The notes under the pieces: generated by a model | What the model saw: the letters and a program-made list of their open reading frames with translations, nothing else | What the model was told of the DNA's origin: nothing | The model's database searches: none | Shown here: positions 49,460 to 58,347 of the stretch, piece by piece | How the letters are laid out: every line of letters starts with the position of its first letter | Numbering within the stretch: position 1 is the stretch's first letter | Source of the DNA: Pedobacter miscanthi | GTDB taxonomy: Bacteria > Bacteroidota > Bacteroidia > Sphingobacteriales > Sphingobacteriaceae | DNA length: 64,000 nt | NCBI RefSeq assembly: GCF_003315595.1 | Contig: NZ_QNQU01000004.1 | Location: 62,001 to 126,000, forward strand | Direction: 5' to 3' | Position numbers and translations under genes: made by a program

Positions 49460-50683
49460 ATGATCGCTACTTTTTACTCTCATTATGTTGGTTTCGATAA
49501 AATTATTGATACCCTACACGAACTTTATCCTAAAGCACTATTAACCACACGTAAGGATAAAGAAAGTCATTATGCCGAACTTATCATTAAAGGAGGTTTA
49601 TTCAGTACCGACAAAAAAATAAACATTTCATACCGGCAAAAGGAAAAACCTTCCTATGTGTTTTCTGAAGAAGACAGTAGCCCGCTGGCTGTTAATATAA
49701 ATGGACTTTATAACTACGTATCGTCGTTACCCACCACTAAACCTGAGGTGAAGAACCTGTTGCTCCGTAAAATAGAGACGATTAATTGCGAATTTTCAAT
49801 ATGGCAGGAGGAAGGTGATACCAAAAAACTTAAACCATTGATTGAGCGCCTGGCATTGGCTTTTGATGCCATCATTTTTGCCCAACCGGATACCCCAATC
49901 AGCAGGTCGGATAACCAGCATTTTCTTGATAAATATTTAAACCTGATTTTGGATACCGATGGCCGTTGTGAGGTCGAAAAACTGGATGTTCAGATTGAAA
50001 GCAAATATTATGATGCCGATCAAAGTAAGATATCCGCTGAACAGCTCGAACGGAAAGCCGCAAACGAAGCTTTCCTCATCAATAAAAAAATAAAAATCAA
50101 CAGTCATTTGCCATGCATTGAATCAGAAGCCGAAACCACCATCAGAACACCCCGCGAAATTGCTACCCGCGTTTGTGTACTGGCCGTGATCAATTTTGTG
50201 GCCTTTGAAGTTATTTCGGCAGAAAATGCCATCGATTATCTGAAAGAATATCAACTTTGGGATGATACCACCCCCAATGAAAAAAACTTTCTACTAAATC
50301 CCACGGTCGAAAAGCGGATTGCTGAAACATGGAAAAGTGAATGCATTTGGACGCTATTTTGGGCATTGGGTAAGGTAGATGAACTTGGTTTTCCGGAGGA
50401 GCTTTGCAACCTTAACGATATTCCCCCTAGCGAATATCCTGTTGGTGGCGATAAAGATCCCAACATTTTTATCAATGCGGCCAATAACAGCAAAACTGTA
50501 AAAGAACTCCTTGATATTAATGATTTATATTACCGTTTGGATTGGGCCTGTGTAGATGCGCGGTTGAATGGGCATGCGATGGAAACGGTTCAGCCTGGTG
50601 TGGTTTACGAGCGGCATTATGCGTTGAACTGGCTTATCCGCTATGCAGATGCAGAATGGGATGAGGTAACCTGCGATACATAA
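49460..50683 (+). CDS. DUF4272 domain-containing protein
   Basis: A 407-residue cytoplasmic protein. The C-terminal half (about 225-405) is the DUF4272 domain: TPREIATRVCVLAVINFVAFEV, then YLKEYQLWDDTTPNEKNFLLNP, WKSECIWTLFWALGKVDELGFPEELCNL and the final VVYERHYALNWLIRYADAEWDEVTCDT, all family hallmarks. The N-terminal 220 residues are an accessory alpha/beta region (YSHYVGFDKIIDTLHELYPKALLT) less conserved in the family. Members are widespread, of unknown function, and sometimes near immunity-type genes. Monocistronic as far as can be seen. Confidence 0.85.
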   Translation: MIATFYSHYVGFDKIIDTLHELYPKALLTTRKDKESHYAELIIKGGLFSTDKKINISYRQKEKPSYVFSEEDSSPLAVNINGLYNYVSSLPTTKPEVKNLLLRKIETINCEFSIWQEEGDTKKLKPLIERLALAFDAIIFAQPDTPISRSDNQHFLDKYLNLILDTDGRCEVEKLDVQIESKYYDADQSKISAEQLERKAANEAFLINKKIKINSHLPCIESEAETTIRTPREIATRVCVLAVINFVAFEVISAENAIDYLKEYQLWDDTTPNEKNFLLNPTVEKRIAETWKSECIWTLFWALGKVDELGFPEELCNLNDIPPSEYPVGGDKDPNIFINAANNSKTVKELLDINDLYYRLDWACVDARLNGHAMETVQPGVVYERHYALNWLIRYADAEWDEVTCDT

Positions 50684-50768
50684 GCCATTGCTCTAAGTAT
50701 ACCAATATTAACAACCCAAATTGCTGATTCAGTTACCCCCGGCCCTGAAAAATAAAAAGTAAAAAACC

Positions 50769-51061
50769 ATGATTAAGGCTTTCCTTACGTCCGTGCTCGT
50801 GCTATATCTGTTAACACCTGCACCTACAAAAAGGATCACTGTGCTTAACCACATTAAGGCGATGAAACTTCATCCGGCTTATTACACCAAAGATGAAGAC
50901 AGCATTTTGCACAATCGATTTCACCAGAAGTGAAAGAGGAATCACTGATAATTTTAAAAACGCATAGAACAGAAAAGGAGAAAAATTATATCAAGGCAGA
51001 TTATCCAAAAAGTACTTTAAATTTTATTGATCAAACCATTAAATTATTAGAAAGCGTTTAA
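50769..51061 (+). pseudogene. Small exported protein gene with a frameshift
   Basis: ATG 50769 opens MIKAFLTSVLVLYLLTPAPT (signal-peptide-like) and continues ..NHIKAMKLHPAYYTKDEDSI, then hits a stop at 50931. From about 50905 the plus-two frame continues sensibly as AQSISPEVKEESLIILKTHRTEKEKNYIKADYPKSTLN..LLESV to TAA 51061. The total is 293 bases, two over a multiple of three, so one missing base restores a protein of about 97 residues. Broken gene or sequencing error. The end overlaps the convergent kinase-like gene by four bases. No family recognised. Confidence 0.6.
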
Positions 51062-51597
51062 ATAGGTTCAACAACATCAATAACACACCTTAGCCGTTCT
51101 GCTACCGTGGTATCTCCCTCAATTTTTATAACCGGGCAATTTACACCTTCCAGCCAGCTTTCGTGGATGCCGATATTCCGGCCCGTAAAAGAACGGTCGT
51201 CGTATTTTGACGCCCAATCTATAAACTCCAGAAATAGTTTGTGGCGCTGCGGATCATCGTAAATATCATTTCCATAACGTTCTATTTCTCTTTGCACTAA
51301 ACGTTCCATCCTGATCTCTTTCGGCAGGTAAAGGAAAACAGCAAGGTCGAACATTTGTTTCCATTCTTCACCCCAGCTAACCAGCGAGCCACCAACAATA
51401 TAATTTTCTAGTCGATTCAATTCATCCTTAAGCAACTGGTTCCGCAATTTGGGCTCTCGCTTTACCGTATATGGAACTACAGCTTTTTCCCAGAAATAGG
51501 TATCGGTATCAAAATAAGGGATGTTTAACCTGGTAGATAGCGTTTTTCCCAGAGTGGTAGAGCCTGCACAGGATGCACCAAGGATATGGATTTTCAT
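51058..51597 (-). CDS. P-loop nucleotide kinase-like protein
   Basis: A 179-residue adenylate-kinase/shikimate-kinase-like P-loop protein from ATG 51597 (MKIHILGASCAGSTTLGKTL; six more residues are possible upstream). The P-loop reads GASCAGSTT, so the usual Lys is replaced by Ser; many relatives of this group show GASGSGVTT and also lack Lys. A lid-like region (PKEIRMERLVQREIERYGNDIY) and the DTDTYFW substrate-side motif are present. It may be a nucleotide-binding protein with weak kinase activity, possibly using the nearby K of LGKTL. Substrate unknown. Monocistronic; the tRNA-Ser gene lies 140 bases upstream. Confidence 0.82.
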   Translation of the reverse strand: MKIHILGASCAGSTTLGKTLSTRLNIPYFDTDTYFWEKAVVPYTVKREPKLRNQLLKDELNRLENYIVGGSLVSWGEEWKQMFDLAVFLYLPKEIRMERLVQREIERYGNDIYDDPQRHKLFLEFIDWASKYDDRSFTGRNIGIHESWLEGVNCPVIKIEGDTTVAERLRCVIDVVEPI

Positions 51598-51734
51598 GGC
51601 ACAAAGATATTGCAAATTATTTTTTAAACTTCAAAACGCCTTTTGGTGTAGGAGCTTACCGGCATTATCCTAAGGAGTATAACTTGCCCGTATACAAATA
51701 AAAAATGCCACCCAAAGGGTAGCATTTTGTTATG

Positions 51735-51819
51735 CGGAGAGCGAGGGATTCGAACCCCCGGACCTGTTACAGTCAACAGTTTTCAAGACTGCCGCATTCG
51801 ACCACTCTGCCAGCTCTCC
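51735..51819 (-). tRNA. tRNA-Ser (anticodon TGA)
   Basis: The reverse strand folds as a type II tRNA: acceptor GGAGAGC / GCTCTCC, anticodon loop CTTGAAA (anticodon TGA) on a CAGT/ACTG stem, a variable arm (TTGACTGTAACAGGT) of serine type, and a GGGGGTTCGAATCCCTC T arm. Discriminator G, CCA not encoded. Length 85. Confidence 0.95.
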
Positions 51820-51991
51820 GCTGCAAAAGTAGGAATTTGGAACAAATCTGCAAACCTTTTCCTATCAAATATTTTAATTAATATTTTAAGCCTTGCTAAT
51901 CATTTAGTTATGATGGATAAAAAAATGAAAAAACATGAATATACAGCCAATTTAGGCCGTTAGTAATCGAAATTTGTTTCTGTAATACTAA

Positions 51992-52438
51992 CTAAATTGC
52001 CTCCTTTGGGAGAATTTTTTGCCGTTCAACTGATAAATATCCATTTCCTTCGATCGCGAAACAGATTAATCCGGCCAGTACCGAAATTGAAAACCAGAAT
52101 TCGGAGTAGGGTTTAAAAATGCCTCCTGAAATATTGATGAAGAATACGGCACCAATCAGTATCGGTAAATTAATAAGGCAAAACGTACGCGTGTAAGTGC
52201 CCAGCGTAATGGCTAAACCACCAACAATATGTAAAACGATAATGAAGTGCGCGAGCAAACTGATGCTGATTGCCGTACCTAAGAAAGCCCCCCTCATTAA
52301 ATTGCTGAAAGCTTGCATATTGACATAAAAATCAATGCCTTTCCACATTAAAACAAGGCCTAATAAGATTCTGAAAAAGTCAAGCCATTTTGGGTGGTGG
52401 TGATCGCCCCAGTTTTCGATTTTCTTAAGCATGTTCAT
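51992..52438 (-). CDS. DoxX family membrane protein
   Basis: A 148-residue protein with four hydrophobic helices: near residues 20-38 (FFRILLGLVLMWKGIDFYV), 57-80, 87-105 and 112-130. The N-terminal phrase FFRILLGLVLMWKG and GLAITLGTYTRTFCLINLPILIGAVFF match the DoxX/DUF417-like fold, whose members take part in quinone-linked redox or stress responses, mostly uncharacterised. The N-terminal NWGDHHHPKW histidine cluster is striking. Monocistronic, with a repeat-rich region upstream. Confidence 0.82.
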   Translation of the reverse strand: MNMLKKIENWGDHHHPKWLDFFRILLGLVLMWKGIDFYVNMQAFSNLMRGAFLGTAISISLLAHFIIVLHIVGGLAITLGTYTRTFCLINLPILIGAVFFINISGGIFKPYSEFWFSISVLAGLICFAIEGNGYLSVERQKILPKEAI

Positions 52439-52541
52439 AACTTTTATATTTTGGTTAATACAATTTACGAATAAAATAGGATAATCACAATGGGTAGATA
52501 ATTGTTTGATTTTGAGAGAGAAAATGTTTATTTCCAGCGAT

Positions 52542-52925
52542 CGTCATCTCGACTAAAACGAGGTGGAATGGAGATCTATTTCGAGATAGACAATTTGCCC
52601 TCTGCTTATAATGATGTTTATTTAAAAGGTTGAATATCCGTGTTTTTTACCATATGAGACATTTAAGGAGCATATAAGCTCAAATGGCCTCATACTTCTT
52701 ACAGAGCGAAAACATATGCATTGAAGGTATCCACAAATAATGTCTGTTTAGTGGCTTAGGTGTTCTCAGGTGGTGAATTAAACGCCGTAGTTATTTTCAT
52801 GACCACATTAAACACCTGAACTCACCTGAGTTGACAAGGTTTGCAATATTTAATCCTAATATTAACGGAGAGACCTATCTCTAGTTAGATTTCTCCATTT
52901 CGCGTTGCTTCAGTCGAAATGACGG
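52542..52925 (-). repeat. Composite intergenic repeat, copy 3 (inverted) plus extra module C
   Basis: On the minus strand it reads A (52845-52738), B (52700-52641), C (52592-52542), the same order as copies 1 and 2. A further module-C palindrome (52866-52925, GGAGAGACCTATCTC ... GTCGAAATGACGG) lies on the A side, next to the end of the response-regulator gene. Confidence 0.75.
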
Positions 52926-52937
52926 TGATTTTAGGGG

Positions 52938-53762
52938 TTAACCTTTCTTCTTCTCGGCCATTTTACTGTTCACATAGTCAGTGGGCGACATGCCAAACTG
53001 TTTTGCGAAATTGCGCCCGAAATGTGATTGAGAACTGTAACCCACCATTTCCGAAATTTCATAAATCTTTAGCATTCCTTCGTTTAAAAATTCTGCCGCT
53101 TTCTTTAACCTTGCCAGATTGATCAGCTCGTTCGGGCTCAGGTTCGAGATCGATTTAATTTTCCGGTAAAGGGTTGGGCGGCTCATGTTCATCTTTTCTG
53201 CCAGATGCTCCACATCCAGATCGGGGTTGCTGATGTTTTTATTGATCGTATCCTGCAGTTTCTCTAAAAATACCTCATCTGCTTTCGAATAGGCTATGGT
53301 TTTGATGTGAAGCAGGGGAGAACTGGAGAAATATTCTTTGATTTTATTCCTGTTTTTTATCAGGCTCGAAATCTGTACCTGTAAAAACTCGGGCGAAAAA
53401 GGTTTTTCCACGTAAGCATCGGCGCCCAGTTCCAGGCCTTCTATTTTCGATTGCAGCGAATTTTTAGCAGTAAGCAAAATTACCGGGATATGGCTAAACT
53501 CCAGCGTGGATTTTACTTTGGCGCAAAATTCGAAGCCATCCATTTCGGGCATCATTACGTCGCTGATAATGAGCTGAACGATTTCACGCTGTAAGATTTC
53601 CAATGCCTCTAAGCCATTTCTGGCTTGTAACACCTGGTATTTCTCTTCAAGGTCGTCTGATATAAAATCGAGGATATCCTCATTATCATCCACCAGTAAC
53701 ACCACATTTTTTTCAATCTCTTCGTGGTCTTTCGCCTTAAGTGTTCCTACAATTTCTTCCAT
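52938..53762 (-). CDS. Response regulator with AraC-type HTH (C-terminal half of split hybrid two-component system)
   Basis: A 274-residue protein. Receiver at about 20-135: LLVDDNED (acidic pocket D25/D26), phosphoacceptor D68 in IISDVMMPEMDG, Thr in VILLTAKN and Lys in YVEKPFSPEF, all intact. AraC-type DNA-binding domain at about 165-270: MSRPTLYRKIKSISNLSPNELINLARLKKAAEFL and VGYSSQSHFGRNFAKQFGMSPTDYV. In Bacteroidota such a module is normally the C-terminal part of one hybrid sensor protein. Here it starts inside the end of the sensor gene with a 16-base overlap. It should activate the adjacent polysaccharide locus (GH43-like, susC, susD). Confidence 0.9.
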   Translation of the reverse strand: MEEIVGTLKAKDHEEIEKNVVLLVDDNEDILDFISDDLEEKYQVLQARNGLEALEILQREIVQLIISDVMMPEMDGFEFCAKVKSTLEFSHIPVILLTAKNSLQSKIEGLELGADAYVEKPFSPEFLQVQISSLIKNRNKIKEYFSSSPLLHIKTIAYSKADEVFLEKLQDTINKNISNPDLDVEHLAEKMNMSRPTLYRKIKSISNLSPNELINLARLKKAAEFLNEGMLKIYEISEMVGYSSQSHFGRNFAKQFGMSPTDYVNSKMAEKKKG

Positions 53763-56700
53763 TTTCCGTTCAGGTTAAATTCTATAAGTTGATGGATAGG
53801 CAGCTCCAGTACAAATATATTAAAATGCTGTTCATTAAAGTCAAGATATAGTTCGCCACTATGCAGCTGCGCCAGCGATTTGGAGATAGAAAGTCCGATC
53901 CCAGTACCTGCTGTGATCTGCGTTTCCTTTGCCCTGAAAAAAGGCTCAAAAATCTTTTCCTTAATTTCTACAGGGATTATATTGCCATCGCTTTTAACAC
54001 ATACCTTAAATTTATCCTGCTCAACTGATTTAGACAGGTCGATTTCAACGGTCGTTTTGCCATACTTAATGGCATTATCCACCAAATTACTAATGATTTT
54101 ATAAAAAGCTTCTACATCGATATAAGCCTGAAATGCTTTTTCGGGCAGGTTGATCGAATAACTGATGTTGCGCTGTTCGGCTGCGGGCTGAAACTGAACG
54201 AAAACATCTTTAAGGACCTCACTGATGCTGGCCTTTACAAAGTTCAGGGAGAAATCGCTGGTTTCTGTTTTCCTGAAATCGAGCAACTGATTGGTCAGTT
54301 TAAGCAAACGATCGGTGTTGCGCCCCATAATGCGGAGGTTTTTCTCGATGGCTGGTACTGCATCAGCCTGTTTTATCAGTTTTTCCATTGGCCCTATAAT
54401 CAGTGTGAGCGGTGTCCTGATCTCGTGCGCCACATTGGTAAAAAATTCGATCTTCGCCTGATAAACTTCCTTTTGTTTTTCGTGCTCGAAAACTTCCATG
54501 CGCCTGCTGTTTTTCAGGGCAATTTTCCGGTGGTAACGCCGCACCAGGAATAAAATAATAGCCCCGGCTGCCATAATATAAATAAAATAAGCCAGCGGGC
54601 TCAAGTAAAATGGTGGAAGGATTTTGATCAGCAATTTTACGTTTTTGTTGCTCCAGTTGTTGCTACCCTCAACCATGGCCTTTACTTCGAACACATAAGT
54701 GCCCGGAGCAAGTTTGGTGAAATATACTTTCCGGTTGGTTTTTAAATATTCCCAATCTTTATAAAGTCCGGTCATTTTGTAAGCGTACTCCGTCATTTCG
54801 GGCGATCGGTAACTTAAAGCGGCAAAATCGATGCTGAAAGACGATTGGTTGTGGTTAAGTTCGATGGTATCGGCATAAACGATCGATTTATTGGAGATAG
54901 AATCAGTGCTGTTTATTCCCGCACTGTTGATCTGAAATCCTGTTAAAAAAACAGGCGTTGCATAAGTGGTGGGTTTAAGATTGCTGGGATCGAAACTAAT
55001 CAATCCTTTTACGCTTCCGAAATAAATCCTCCCGTCTTTATCCTGATAGGCTGAATTATAATTGAACTGATCGGTAAGCAATCCGTTTGCCTTGGTATAA
55101 GTTTTACTCAATCCGGTGGCAGGATCGAAGTGGATCAAACCGCGGGTACTGCTGATCCAGAATTTATTGGAGCTATCTTCTTCCACGCGGAAAAGGTAAT
55201 TGCTCGGGAAACCATTTCTTACACCGTAACGCTTAAACTGAGCTGTTTTTTTATCGAAACGGCACAAACCACCTCCATCTGTAGTAATCCAGATGTTTTG
55301 TTTACTGTCTTCAAATATGCTGTTGATGGTATTATGGCTTAGGCTTTTTGCATCATTTGCCTTATTGCGGTAATTGATAAAACCGGGTTTTGATAAATTG
55401 AATTTAAAAACACCATCGTTAAAAGTTCCGGCCCATATATTGCCTTCATTATCCTCGATTACCGAATCGTAAAACAGAAAGGGGAGGTTTGCAATGGGTT
55501 CAAAATCATCGCGTTTGCGGTTGTAGCGGTAAATGCCATTAATGGTGCCCACCACAATTTCCCCTGCTTTCGTTTTACAAAAGGTAACAATAAAGTTGGT
55601 GCGTAAAGCATTGCCAACGCCGGCTTGATAGTGTTTAATCACTTTTTCGGTTTTCAGGCTGATGAGGTCGAGGCCGTGCTCGAATGTGCCCACCCAAAGT
55701 TTATCGCCATCTACTAGCAATCCGTGGATGTTAGAATAAGCGATGCTTCCGGGTTTTCCATCGGGTAAAAAGTGTTTAAATATGCCGGTTTTGGTGTCGA
55801 GTTTGTTCAGCCCTGCATCTTCCGTACCGATCCAGAAATTGCCGGCCTGGTCTTTCGTAATTTCCCTTACATCGCTTCCGCTGATGGAATTGCTGCCTTT
55901 TTGAGGGAAATATTTAGTAAACAGCGAAGTGTGACTCGAATAATAATTAAGGCCGCCAAAGTAGGTGCCCGTCCAAACGCCGCCCTCGCGGTCCTGGCAG
56001 ATGGTATAAACCGCGTTATCACTTAACGAGTAGTCGTTATTGTACTGTTTCTGGATGTGCGTAATCTTTTCCGTTTCATCGTTATAAATATAAATGCCTG
56101 ATTCGGTGGCGATCCAAAACTCGTGCAGACCTGTTTTTTTAATATCCCTCACGAAAATAGGTGTCTGGTCGTCATTTAGCCTTAAAATATTTTTGGATTG
56201 TAAAGTAACAGGATTAAAAAGTTTAACCCCCTGGTTGGTAGTGCCGATCAGCAGTTGCCCGTTTTCCGTTTCTGCAATCCGCGATACCCAGCCATATTCG
56301 GGCTTTTTGTTTTTGCCATTTACATTAAAGCTTTCAAAATTATGTTGTTTAGGATTGTATTTTTCCACCGTTCCCCGTCCGGTACTGATCCAGATGCTGC
56401 CGTTTTTTAAAACCGTAACCAAAGAGGCATCAAAAGGAGCATTAATAGTAAAAAGCGTTATTTTTTTACTCTTTTTTTGATAAAGGTATATTTTAAAGGA
56501 AGATAAAATCCAGAGGTTTCCGTCCTGGTCGCTACCCAGGTCGATAATACGCATACCTTTGGTTTCTTTAATGGCCGAAAAACTTTCTTTAGCCGGATTG
56601 TAGAGAAAAACCCCATCGTTGGTGCCAATCCAGAGGTTTTGATCATCATCATAATGTAACGCATAAATCAGATCATTGCCTAAGCTGCCGGCCTTATCGG

Positions 56701-56914
56701 GATCATGCCGATAGGTTTTAAATGAGTAGCCATCAAAGCGGTTTAGCCCATCTTTGGTACCAAACCACATAAAACCGTTGCCATCCTGCACGCTGCAGAA
56801 TGCCGTATTGTTAGAAAGTCCGTTTTCTACCTGGTAATGCCTGAAATAATAAGGCTGCGCCCAAAGCAGATTGGCCGAAAATAAGATGCATAAAAGGATA
56901 AAGAGTTTTTTCAA
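53747..56914 (-). CDS. Hybrid two-component system sensor (beta-propeller, Y_Y_Y, histidine kinase)
   Basis: 1055 residues. Signal peptide (to LWAQ), then about 14 periplasmic propeller repeats (MWFGTKDGLNRFDGYSF, LWIGTNDGVFLYN, FWIGTEDAGLNKLD), a Y_Y_Y domain (about 690-765), a transmembrane helix (about 775-795), HisKA with H near 828 (VAHEIRTPLTLIIGP) and a HATPase domain with N-box SNLVDNAIKYG and GTGIGLSISKSLAQLHSG. It lacks the receiver and AraC domains in frame; those follow as a separate gene overlapping by 16 bases. The joint is GGAAAATGG: one more A would fuse the two into a typical 1330-residue HTCS. Senses an oligosaccharide in the periplasm, by family analogy. Confidence 0.92.
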   Translation of the reverse strand: MKKLFILLCILFSANLLWAQPYYFRHYQVENGLSNNTAFCSVQDGNGFMWFGTKDGLNRFDGYSFKTYRHDPDKAGSLGNDLIYALHYDDDQNLWIGTNDGVFLYNPAKESFSAIKETKGMRIIDLGSDQDGNLWILSSFKIYLYQKKSKKITLFTINAPFDASLVTVLKNGSIWISTGRGTVEKYNPKQHNFESFNVNGKNKKPEYGWVSRIAETENGQLLIGTTNQGVKLFNPVTLQSKNILRLNDDQTPIFVRDIKKTGLHEFWIATESGIYIYNDETEKITHIQKQYNNDYSLSDNAVYTICQDREGGVWTGTYFGGLNYYSSHTSLFTKYFPQKGSNSISGSDVREITKDQAGNFWIGTEDAGLNKLDTKTGIFKHFLPDGKPGSIAYSNIHGLLVDGDKLWVGTFEHGLDLISLKTEKVIKHYQAGVGNALRTNFIVTFCKTKAGEIVVGTINGIYRYNRKRDDFEPIANLPFLFYDSVIEDNEGNIWAGTFNDGVFKFNLSKPGFINYRNKANDAKSLSHNTINSIFEDSKQNIWITTDGGGLCRFDKKTAQFKRYGVRNGFPSNYLFRVEEDSSNKFWISSTRGLIHFDPATGLSKTYTKANGLLTDQFNYNSAYQDKDGRIYFGSVKGLISFDPSNLKPTTYATPVFLTGFQINSAGINSTDSISNKSIVYADTIELNHNQSSFSIDFAALSYRSPEMTEYAYKMTGLYKDWEYLKTNRKVYFTKLAPGTYVFEVKAMVEGSNNWSNKNVKLLIKILPPFYLSPLAYFIYIMAAGAIILFLVRRYHRKIALKNSRRMEVFEHEKQKEVYQAKIEFFTNVAHEIRTPLTLIIGPMEKLIKQADAVPAIEKNLRIMGRNTDRLLKLTNQLLDFRKTETSDFSLNFVKASISEVLKDVFVQFQPAAEQRNISYSINLPEKAFQAYIDVEAFYKIISNLVDNAIKYGKTTVEIDLSKSVEQDKFKVCVKSDGNIIPVEIKEKIFEPFFRAKETQITAGTGIGLSISKSLAQLHSGELYLDFNEQHFNIFVLELPIHQLIEFNLNGKWKKL

Positions 56915-57057
56915 TATATTTTGGTCAGCAGCTTCAAATATATTAAAGAAATATTTGGCTTTCGGTCAAAATAAAATTTGAGCAGATAAGTAGAAAGATT
57001 GAGACGGATCGGTTTTGTGCTGCGGTGCAAATGCTGTTATTTGGCCATTCTAACCAA

Positions 57058-58086
57058 ATGGGCCTGACCGTGAAAAAAATTAAAATTTCTGTTTTAGCTA
57101 TCCTGCTGTTTTTGTCGCTGGCCGTAACGTCGCAAGAGTTACATAAGGCACCCTCACCATTATACCGCGATCCGATATACGATGGTGCGGCAGATCCGGT
57201 TTTGGTATATAACCATGCCGAAAAAAGCTGGTGGATGCTTTATACCCAGCGTAGGGCAAATGCGCAGACCAACGATGTAGCTTACTGTTATGGAACCAAT
57301 ATCGGTGTAGCAACCTCAACGGATAACGGACAAACCTTTGTATATAAGGGAGCGCTGAAACTTGATTTTGAACCCGGTGTAAATACTTTTTGGGCACCAG
57401 ATGTAATTTACGAGAAAGGTATTTACCACATGTATCTTGCCTACATACAGGGGGTACGCAACCATTGGGGCGGAACGGCAAAAATTGCGCATTATACAAG
57501 CAAAAACCTTTGGGACTGGAAATATAAAGGCTTTATTTCACTCAATTCGGACCATGTAATTGATCCGACGTTGTTAAAAATGCCTGACGGGAAATGGCAT
57601 ATATGGTATAAAGACAGTTCGAAGGGAAGCATCACCATGACAGCCGAAAGCAAAGACTTGAAGCATTGGACGGCTGAGGCCGAACCTGCCATTGGTGGCG
57701 CACCGCATGAAGGTGCAAAAGCTTTTTTCTTTAACAACTGGTATTGGATGATTACCGACGAATGGCACGGGCAAAGGGTTTACCGATCGAAAGATGGCAA
57801 AGGCTGGGAAAAACAAGGCATGGTACTGGATGTACCCGGGCACAGGCCCGAAGACACGCCAACCGGGGCACATGCCGATGTACAGGTAATTAATGGGAGG
57901 GCTTATATTTTTTATTTTACCCATCCTGGCCGTAAAACACACTTTGAAGGTACGCTGGATCAGGACTATGCCTTTTCTTATGCGAATAAACGTACCTCTA
58001 TCCATGTGGCCGAACTCGAATTTAAAGATGGTACACTGGTTTGCGACCGCAATAAACCTTTTGATTTTTATTTGGGGCAGCCTTGA
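57058..58086 (+). CDS. Secreted GH43-like five-bladed propeller glycosidase
   Basis: About 342 residues from ATG 57058 (MGLTVKKIKISVLAILLFLSL, signal peptide to VTSQ; an upstream in-frame ATG at 57025 would add 11 unlikely residues). Catalytic-site pattern of the GH43/GH32-like propeller families: YRDPIYDGAADPVL (base D46), SDHVIDPTLLKMPDGKWHIWYKD (transition-state Asp) and GGAPHEGAKAFFFNNWYWMITDEWHG (acid Glu). The first gene after the divergent HTCS sensor and upstream of susC, so it probably cleaves the glycan of this locus. The exact family (GH43 subfamily or a neighbour such as GH117) and linkage cannot be told by eye. Confidence 0.75.
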   Translation: MGLTVKKIKISVLAILLFLSLAVTSQELHKAPSPLYRDPIYDGAADPVLVYNHAEKSWWMLYTQRRANAQTNDVAYCYGTNIGVATSTDNGQTFVYKGALKLDFEPGVNTFWAPDVIYEKGIYHMYLAYIQGVRNHWGGTAKIAHYTSKNLWDWKYKGFISLNSDHVIDPTLLKMPDGKWHIWYKDSSKGSITMTAESKDLKHWTAEAEPAIGGAPHEGAKAFFFNNWYWMITDEWHGQRVYRSKDGKGWEKQGMVLDVPGHRPEDTPTGAHADVQVINGRAYIFYFTHPGRKTHFEGTLDQDYAFSYANKRTSIHVAELEFKDGTLVCDRNKPFDFYLGQP

Positions 58087-58097
58087 TGCTGTTTGTC

Positions 58098-58142
58098 TAA
58101 TTCCCCTCTTTTAGAGGGGTGTCCGTAGGACGGGGTGTTTTA
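58098..58142 (+). terminator. Terminator-like palindromes after the glycosidase gene
   Basis: CCCCTCTTTTAGAGGGG followed by GTCCGTAGGAC and CGGGGTGTTTTATT. These phrases recur between genes in related bacteria and probably end the glycosidase transcript. Confidence 0.5.
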
Positions 58143-58179
58143 TTCAGTTTTACCCTTTATTATAAAAATATTCCATTTT

Positions 58180-58347
58180 ACTTTGATTTGTTGCCACCCA
58201 TGGTGGGAAGCTTTCAAAGTAACTTTGATTTGTTGCCACCCATGGTGGGAAGCTTTCAAAGTAACTTTGATTTGGTGCTGCGCACTGCAGGAGGGTTTCA
58301 AAGTAACTTTGATTGGGCGCCACCTATGGTGGGAAGGTTTCAAAGTA
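58180..58347 (+). repeat. Four tandem 42-bp hairpin repeats
   Basis: Units start at 58180, 58222, 58264 and 58306, exactly 42 bp each. Every unit begins ACTTTGATT and ends TTTCAAAGTA, with an inner palindrome CCACCCATGGTGGG (degraded in unit 3), so each can fold into a hairpin. Units 1 and 2 are identical. They lie in the 770-bp gap between the glycosidase and susC. Frames on both strands are open through the repeat, giving 14-residue repeats, but I regard it as non-coding. Confidence 0.88.

Noticed and set aside
51727..51963. Plus-strand frame beginning [30 protein letters not shown]
   Set aside because: It is the antisense translation of the tRNA-Ser gene, a well-known annotation artefact.
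58180..58347. Possible CRISPR array
   Set aside because: The whole 42-bp unit repeats without unique spacers, and no cas genes are present.
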